In this document: positions 57,543-64,000 of the stretch, piece by piece
Numbering within the stretch: the first letter of the stretch is position 1
How the letters are laid out: each line of letters starts with the position of its first letter
Assembly: GCA_014871385.1 (NCBI GenBank)
Contig: CM026426.1
Location: 87,914,886 to 87,978,885 of the forward strand
Origin: Ceratodon purpureus
Taxonomy: Eukaryota; Streptophyta; Bryopsida; Pseudoditrichales; Ditrichaceae
Length of the DNA: 64,000 bases
Direction of reading: 5' to 3'
Program-made: the position numbers and the translations under genes
The notes under the pieces: model-generated
The model's database searches: none
What the model saw: only the letters and a program-made list of their open reading frames with translations
What the model was told of the DNA's origin: nothing

Positions 57543-59743
57543 CTATTGAACCATATCCGACAAGCAGAACCATACGCACTCAAAATCTGACGAAATTGTG
57601 CCCTGCGCCCACTCAGCTGTCTCTTTCTGAAGAAATGCGTTCATCCAGGAAATCTTTGAAGAAAACCGTCCGCTTAAACAAAGCCGCCGCGTTAGCTCCA
57701 AGAGTATCAGCAAGATCACCCACAACTCCAATCGTAGCCTTGGTCACCACATCATCCCTGAAACAGGCAAAGCGATTGAATATTGACGGAAAAAAAGCAA
57801 AAAACATTAAAACTAAATAACATCTTGATTTCAAGATTAAACCTAATTTAGGGTCCAGAATATCACAGAAACCTGACAAAAGCCGAGCATTAAACAACCA
57901 AGTGGTAAAATGAGGGAGTTGTAATGAGAGAGGAAGATTCATACCTGTCTTTGTCCTGATACACATTCTCAATAAACTGCAGAATGTGCCCAGCGTAAGG
58001 CACCATCAAATCCGCCTTGTTCGACTTCAAACCTTGCAAAATACCGGATTATGCCTAAAAAATGCCACTTCGGAGCTGGTTGTTGTAATCGATCATTTCA
58101 TCGTCACCAGCTGAGGGTTCAGCAGAGAGCTCCGCGGCTCCTTGAAGCATGGGCATTGCGTAAATCAAGTATTTTTCAAAGTGCTCACCAATAGCAAGAG
58201 CGATATCACCAAAGCAAGAGAAGATAACTGGCTTCATTGAGCGATGCAATTGGTTGCTTGACAAATCCTTTAGAAGCTGAGTCATGATACCATCGCTGTA
58301 AGGAAGAACCTTCTCGTCCACACGAGCGACAGATATCACCAACTACACCAACAGTCACCGCACATACCTGTCACGAAGCAGACCAATACGATTAGTGCCA
58401 CACAAGTAAATTTTAAATAAAAAAGAAACCACTTGAACCCAACTGATTTGATTCACAGAGGCGTGCGTAAATTAGAATTATATGTATCTAAACAAACAAC
58501 ACTCTGCTCTTCAGTTTCTACAAATACTTATGTTTGCAAAAGGACTAATCAGTGTTCATCCCGACTACTGATCACTAAGAATGAGGCAGTATAAATACCT
58601 TGTATTCTTCAAAGTTTTGAAGACCCATTTCCAAGTACCGGTAAAATTCCCTCATGTACTTTCCAAACTCAACGCCAGTGGCTCTTTACAAGCTCCGATC
58701 GCAAGCATCGCATCCTCATAGACAGTCGCACTTCGGCAAGCAAAGGCATGAAGAAACAGACCCATCGTTTGATCAACATACTGCACAACGCCATTCCTGG
58801 TGACTTCCGTCGCACCGAGCTTCTGAATGATCACCTGCAAAAACAAAAGACATAAATGTATGTGAGCTTCTGTTCAATTTAAACAGAATTCAAAACTTGG
58901 ATTCACAATTTCTTCCAAAATATATGCTGATAAATGCAGATAGAATTAATAATCCTGAATGAGCCATTGCTGTTATGTCAAAAGAGAGGAGACGGCTCTA
59001 GTACACTGTACAATTTTCATGAAGAGACAACTATGTTAAACGGGGTTTGAACTACAACAATCATCCTGCGTCACCTCTCAAAAAACAATTGCCGAAGACG
59101 AAGATGTATCACTGAAACAGTTCCATGAAAATTTAGTTTAAAAGCAACACTAGGGTGTGGATAGGAAAGTGTTAGAAGGCTCTACTCGAGGAAAGAAGAT
59201 TCTCAGTTAACCCAACATACAAAGTCGGACACCCACAGAATAAAAATAAGCGACATTGACTCTTACCTACAGAACAGCAAATAGGAGAGCCTAAAGTTCA
59301 CTCTGCTTATTTCGGTCATCTAACAAGAGCTCGGCCATCTGCAAAGTATGATTGAGTTTCTCCATGATGACAGGCACCTGCTGCATGACAATCGGTGCAG
59401 TGTCCCCTGTTGAGATGTGGACCACCTCATTCAGAGTCTCATAAGCAGCTGTCCCCAGCCTAGAATCTCCAGAATCCTCTCTCTCAGTAGTTGCCAACAA
59501 GGCTTGAACAATGCTCAGGAAGAATGGAGATAACGGAGATGACGTCTGTCGGCCTTCCTCATAACCTTGGGCCAAGAAGTAAACCGCTCCACAGACCTTC
59601 TCTGCAACATTAGGTGTATCCTTGATTCTCTCAAGAAGAACAGCTAGCACCTACGGCAAGTTAGTCTAGGTGATAACTGGAGCCTCAAGGGAAGCCCCGT
59701 GAAGGGACTCGAAGATTCTTCCCATGGTCCATGCGGTGGTATC
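57543..59743 (-). pseudogene. Importin subunit beta-1 pseudogene, C-terminal half with introns
   Basis: Importin beta carries cargo through nuclear pores by means of HEAT repeats. The exons, read on the minus strand, are 59743-59267 (DTTAWTMGRIFESLHG; NVAEKVCGAVYFLAQGYE), 58834-58599 (VIIQKLGATE; FACRSATVYEDAMLAIGA; REFYRYLEMGLQNFEEYK), 58367-57955 (CAVTVGVVGDIC; IMTQLLKDLSSNQLHRS; ADLMVPYAGHILQFIENVY) and 57757-57543 (DDVVTKATIGVVGDLADTLG). All splice sites between them are GT-AG. It is close to plant importin beta throughout, and the upstream half of the protein (about 400 residues) is absent. Stops: TAG 59744, 59666, 59651, 59291, 59267 and 58055, and TAA 58049. Frameshifts lie near 58690, 58330 and 57620. 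Retained introns rule out a processed copy; this is a truncated genomic duplication. Confidence 0.88.
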
Positions 59744-59749
59744 CTAAGA

Positions 59750-60290
59750 CATGTCTTCGAATCCAGACTCAGAAGTCTGTGCGGGACATCCCTCCTCCCC
59801 TTATTATGCAAAAAAACCTAAAAACAAATAAGAAGCCTTAGCAATACCGAACCAAGAATACCATCTACAGATCTGAAGTTGTTTTTCAATAAATGCGCAT
59901 ATTTTATATCTTTATACAGGTCATTAATACATGCCAAGCCTCAGTGCCATGCCGGATATGCAAATGAGCAAAAACTTGAACTGTTAACTCCTATGATCGT
60001 ATTCATATGTCCAACCCAAAAAAAAAAATAGTGCCATTAATACACATGTATACTCGACCTCGTTACCATCCCAAAAATTGAGACCCGTCGCATTTAAAAT
60101 TGTACGGAGTCCTCATACCCGACCCTAAATCCAAAATTAGATCGTTCCAGATGTAGTTGTTGTCTGCATACCACATGTCACGCTCTACCCGATACAGTCT
60201 CAAAATTTACAACATGTAGTCACTGACTTTGCCACCTTAGAGATACTCTAAGGCATACTTGCGTCGCGCTTGCGCTTTGCCTGATTCCCG
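59750..60290. other. No gene seen
   Basis: The importin similarity stops abruptly at about 59743. The sequence beyond is AT-rich and unrelated. Confidence 0.5.
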
Positions 60291-60298
60291 CTGCGACC

Positions 60299-63075
60299 TC
60301 AACCTTTCCCTGCATCAGCAATCACAGCTAGAGCTTTGAATTTCTCCTGAACTCCAATTTCGGCCAACGGCTTCATGTTGCACCCCTTCTCTGCCCTTGT
60401 CACGCCCTGGCCTGTACGTCCTCGCCCCAACATTAGCTTCTTCGCCCCTTGCATCAACCCTCCGTGAGCTAAAGTCCCCGTAGTGGCACCTGGCGAGGGA
60501 AATAGCTTTTTTCGCAAGGCCGCCAGCTGTCGCGTCCCGATAGACCCCGTTCCTTTACTTGAGGACTTCTTAACTGTCGGGGACTCCTCAGCGACCGCCT
60601 GTTTTCCCGTGTGCACAGTGTCCACGTCAAGTACTTGGCAATTGGTTCCTTCCATGTCAGGTTCTGGATCCTCCTCAGTGGAAGGCAACGTTGCCCTATG
60701 AGTTCCCTCGTTCATCGTAGTGGTTGATGGCACATTGCCGGTGAAGGATGGTGGAATGTCTTCGTCTTCTCCCACCCCCAAAGCCATGTCTGGTAATGTC
60801 TCCGGGATCAAAGTGCTCAGTACAATACCACCTCCACGCTCAGGAGCCGCATGGGAAGGTGGCTGTGCCTGACTCAAGCAGAGCTCTTCTTTATCCGGGA
60901 AGAGTATGCTTTCGTCGGACGTCCTTGTGGATAGTTGCTGAGTTGGAATTGACAAAGTCCCGGATTTATTCACCGCTGGAGGGGTACCGAGCGCCAATGC
61001 ATTCAGACACCTGGTCCTCTTTTGCCGGCTACCCTTCCCACAGGGGACGTCAGCGTTTCCAACTCGGAGACGCATGAGTCTTCACTTCTCCCGAAGAAGG
61101 CGTCACCACACTCTTCTGCTTCATCGACGATGAATTCCCGGACGCCGACCCCACGTGAACTACACAAGCAATCACATACTCTGTGATTTCTCAATATTCA
61201 GTCTGCTCTGTGCATTACTGAGTACAAATAAAAATACATGCAGTTCCAAAAAGCAACAAAATTCAAAATAATTGATTTCACTACGCCTTAGTGAATTGAA
61301 AGTGAGTAAGTGAGAAGAAACGGTCATCAAAGCGGTCCACCGTAATGCCCGGATCAAAGTGGATTTGCTGTGGTACTGTAGCGACAGTCACTTGGAAAGT
61401 GAACGTGAACTCTCTTAACATGAACACAGTGAACAACTTGACGCTCAGCCAACCCCCACAAGGACTCAGTGGTTTACCTTAGAAAAGCAAAGTGATAGAG
61501 CACTTGCACGTGAAATAAGCTAAAGCATACCAATGATATCTAACGAAGGCACTGACGAAAGCACTTTTACGTTCGAACAGTGCGAACGCAGTCATGACAG
61601 GCATCACCGACCACGATTGAGGGTGTAAGTCACTGCGAAAGCATTGATCTCACCTCACAGACTTTTGATGAAGTACTTCGCTTTCAAAGCTAAAATTTCT
61701 AGATCTGTAAGGGCTAAATGAAGCACATCAAATAAACAAAGTCCATAGCACCAGCCCCGGAAAAGGTGGTGAAGTGACAAAAGCATGGAAGGCAGTGGAC
61801 GTTACACTATATCCCTTGAACAACACCACTGAAGCGCTCTGCAATACCGTATTTGCCGCTGTCTAAGTCTGTGCCCCCGCAGTGATAACTCAAATAGCCC
61901 ATTAGTGTTAGTGCGTCGCTGTATCAATAACTGCTTATATTGAAAAGTAAGTGACAAGGATGCCTAAGCGGAAATCACGAAGGTGAAAACAGACATTGTA
62001 GGAAAAATGTGACGTACACACTACTGTCCAGAATTCCCAGATCAACGTGGCCGCAGATGTGCGTTACAATTCCCTCCGGATGATAGCAACCATATCCTTG
62101 AGGTTACTAGCAAGGAACCTCAAGTTTGAACTCACATGACGAAGACAGTTGCGGAACTTACAGTTGGTTGATGCCGCAGCTGCAACATTCCCAGCATCAC
62201 GCCTGTTGATTCGACTTATTTGTCCTTCTACTTTCGGCTGCCGAAGTGCTGGTAGTCGGATTTGATTGGCTCCGAAGCTATCCAACCAATCTGCAGCAAC
62301 TGCAGTCCGCAACAGAGATGTTGTGGCACTTAAAGTAGAAGCCACAAACCGGGCAATTTTTCACTCTGATAACTTGAACTCGTCCCTTGGTAGGGACTCG
62401 TGGATTTTGAATTGGGAGTGGAGTAGTCCCCATCTCGAAGCCCACAGCCATCATCTGTACTTGCTCGGTCAATTTCCCTACCTTCATCTCCAATCGAGTT
62501 GACTGAGTCCCTCGTACGCGGATCTCATGCTCAACCTTATTGAGCTCCGTCTAAAGTCCCTCTTGTTCAAATATCAGCACCTCAGTGCGGGCACTCTCCC
62601 GATTGAGTATGTGAACTCCGAATTCCAAGTCCTTGTCAATCCTCCTCAGCTCCTCATCCTCCTCTTCACAGGTTTCTCCAATTCTGTCCTCGCCATTCTC
62701 TCCTGAATCCCCGGCATTTCTAATGGAGTTGAAATGCGCCACCAAACTGTCACGGCGGCTCCTCATGTTGGCGCAGCTGAGCTCTTCCTCCCTCAAAGAC
62801 TTCAGGCGTTCGGCTAGGGCACCATCAACACCCTTGCACTGCTGCTGGAGCTCCTTGCTCAACTGTTCTAGTACGCATCTGCAGCACAGGTTGACGAAAC
62901 TGAGATTAGGTATGTTCCATAGTACACAAAACCATGTCACCGATTTCCAAGTGCGCATTTCTACTACCCCGCGGACACACTTCTCCCCGGACAAGAGGAA
63001 CACACGAATCAGATGCAATGATTTCTGGGCACAACGACATGTGCATGAGCGGTGTTCGCACAGGTGTCGAAGCAA
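60299..63075 (-). pseudogene. A3: A-like coiled-coil and zinc-finger gene, diverged
   Basis: From 63075 the minus strand reads a charged coiled coil (LSKELQQQCKG, LREEELSCANMRSRRDSL, EEEDEELRRIDKDLEFG), a TAG near 62551, more coiled coil (RLEMKVGKLTEQVQMM), then NCPVCGFYFKCHNISVADC and CSC near 62330. The CP-x-C-x2-YF...C-x-C arrangement mirrors A1 (CPFCERYFVE...CGC). The match ends there and the frame shifts. The following piece 62345-62064 and the 258-codon open frame 61075-60299 (Ser/Thr/Pro/Glu-rich, ending in a basic segment) would be the disordered tail. Between them, 61200-62050 looks like an intron dense in CACTT/AAGTG. Unlike units 1 and 2, here A and B are on the same strand. Homology to A1 is inferred from order and motif only. 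Confidence 0.4.
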
Positions 63076-63718
63076 ACTTCGGGCTCTGACTATGTAGTGG
63101 ATGAATTACACACGTCTGTCATCCTCGTATACTCGTTGCCGACGTGCATCATTACTTTGCGGAGTTTCGCTAATTCAGAGCCTATCAACGTCAGATGTGA
63201 AATTTCTTAGTGTCTAATCCGCGCGATAATAAATCTAGGTCATTAAACTTTCGTAGAAAATCCAGACTCTAATCCATTTAGCAATAAAGTATCTTAGGTG
63301 ATCTCACAGTTGAGGTGGACAAGTAACATCTCCTGACCAGCGCAACCTAAACTTGAGCATTAAAAGACGCATCATAACAAATGCTAAATGCCAATTCAAT
63401 ATTAACTCTACAGCTCAGACTCACGCCTCATTCGCGGTCTCACTCCTTCCACATCACAACCACCACCATTGAGCGAAGAGAAACGAATGCAAACCATATA
63501 GAAATGCAGAAGCCGTTGCACACCTCCACATTGCACATGTATGCACATAGTAAACATAAGCACTCACCGTGAAAACGAAAATCGTTTACCAGATCCTGTA
63601 GAAACTCATTCAGGGAACACAAGAGGCACTGGCAGAGCATCGTTACTAAATACCGCAACATCTTGTACGGGAAAGTGTGAATTGTCGTAGTTACGTTGTG
63701 AAGCCATAAAATCTGACA

Positions 63719-63997
63719 TTAATGAACTTGCCTGACCGGAAATGCAAACAATATTCCGTTCGATGGTCGCTTAAGAATTTCGGGGTTGACATCTAATAGC
63801 CAGTTCCAGGCGTGCCTCACGATGATCCGGCACTCACTTCCTCTGGCTATGTTCCTAAAGTGTGGAGCCATGGCCACTTCAACCACTCTAGACATGTAGA
63901 CATCAACTATCGAACGGTGTACCAAAACCCCCGGCATGAACCAGCGCGATTCTGGTAAAGAAGAAAACAGAGCAACCGCACGAGGTAATCCTCTCAA
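63719..63997 (-). pseudogene. B3: B-like gene fragment, runs off the window
   Basis: An open frame of 92 codons with SRWFMPGVLVHRSIVDVY and later RHAWNWLLDVNPEILKRPSN followed by ILFAFPVRQ. In B1 the same order is QWFMPIHVMVDLF, GWNEKFHIGQDVIKC, SIVFRYHVGRQ. The shared W-F-M-P and the W-N...(I/V)-(I/L)-K...F-x-V-x-R-Q spacing suggest a diverged B gene whose 5' part lies beyond 64000. The 3' end may be a splice donor rather than the stop. Confidence 0.4.
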
Positions 63998-64000
63998 CGT

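Noticed and set aside
57543..59743. Functional importin beta gene
   Set aside because: Seven in-frame stops, at least three frameshifts and no N-terminal half.
4295..59746. Non-standard genetic code with TAG as Gln
   Set aside because: Importin also has TAA at a Tyr-like site and several frameshifts, A1 and B1 have TAG where the mirror copies have Glu or Lys, and the importin is plant-like. Ordinary decay explains more. Kept only as a test in the TAG finding.
1..64000. tRNA, rRNA, CRISPR array or telomeric repeat
   Set aside because: None seen on either strand by reading; no tRNA-like cloverleaf, no spaced repeats and no TTTAGGG arrays.

Overview
The window looks like repeat-rich nuclear DNA from a streptophyte, either a charophyte alga or a non-seed plant; the exact organism cannot be fixed from sequence alone. 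Supporting this are a fragment of a plant-type importin beta gene with GT-AG introns, a plant/bacterial-type DUF427 start, a plant-style Ty3/gypsy element with very long untranslated and accessory regions, and AT-rich spacers. I found no rRNA, tRNA or CRISPR locus, and no gene I would call an intact housekeeping gene. Nearly everything recognisable is a mobile element or a decayed copy of one.

Layout. 1-13145: a Ty3/gypsy LTR retrotransposon, with the 5' LTR cut by the window start and the 3' LTR complete at 12522-13145. It carries gag, protease, RT-RNase H-integrase and about 4 kb of extra coding sequence after integrase. 14.1-18.65 kb: two convergent genes, here called A1 (plus; coiled coil, RING-like finger, disordered tail) and B1 (minus; unrecognised, possible ubiquitin-like C-terminus). 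18.7-26.2 kb: mixed relics, including a DUF427 fragment with a 12-bp tandem repeat. 26.3-30.1 kb: the same gene pair in mirror image, B2 (plus) and A2 (minus). 32.5-36.5 kb: a decayed transposase-like gene, C (minus). 37.3-38.2 kb: a possible LINE relic. 40.7-41.5 kb: an 829-bp element with inverted terminal repeats between TTAA duplications, piggyBac-like. 44.1-47.4 and 51.0-53.5 kb: two copies (D1, D2) of a DDE-like transposase gene sharing intron positions. 57.5-59.7 kb: a 5'-truncated importin beta pseudogene that keeps its introns. 60.3-64.0 kb: a third, diverged A-like gene (A3) and a third B-like gene (B3) running off the window end.

How they relate. A and B occur next to each other three times, convergent in two of the cases, which suggests a two-gene mobile unit. 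C and D look like transposases from unrelated element families. Pairs of copies inside the window (A1/A2, B1/B2, D1/D2) allow stops and frameshifts to be placed by comparison. Most in-frame stops I could place are TAG. In D1/D2 each copy has a TAG exactly where the other keeps CAG. The Ty3 element combines almost identical LTRs (one difference in 368 bp) with many in-frame stops, so it was probably already defective, or reads through stops, when it inserted.
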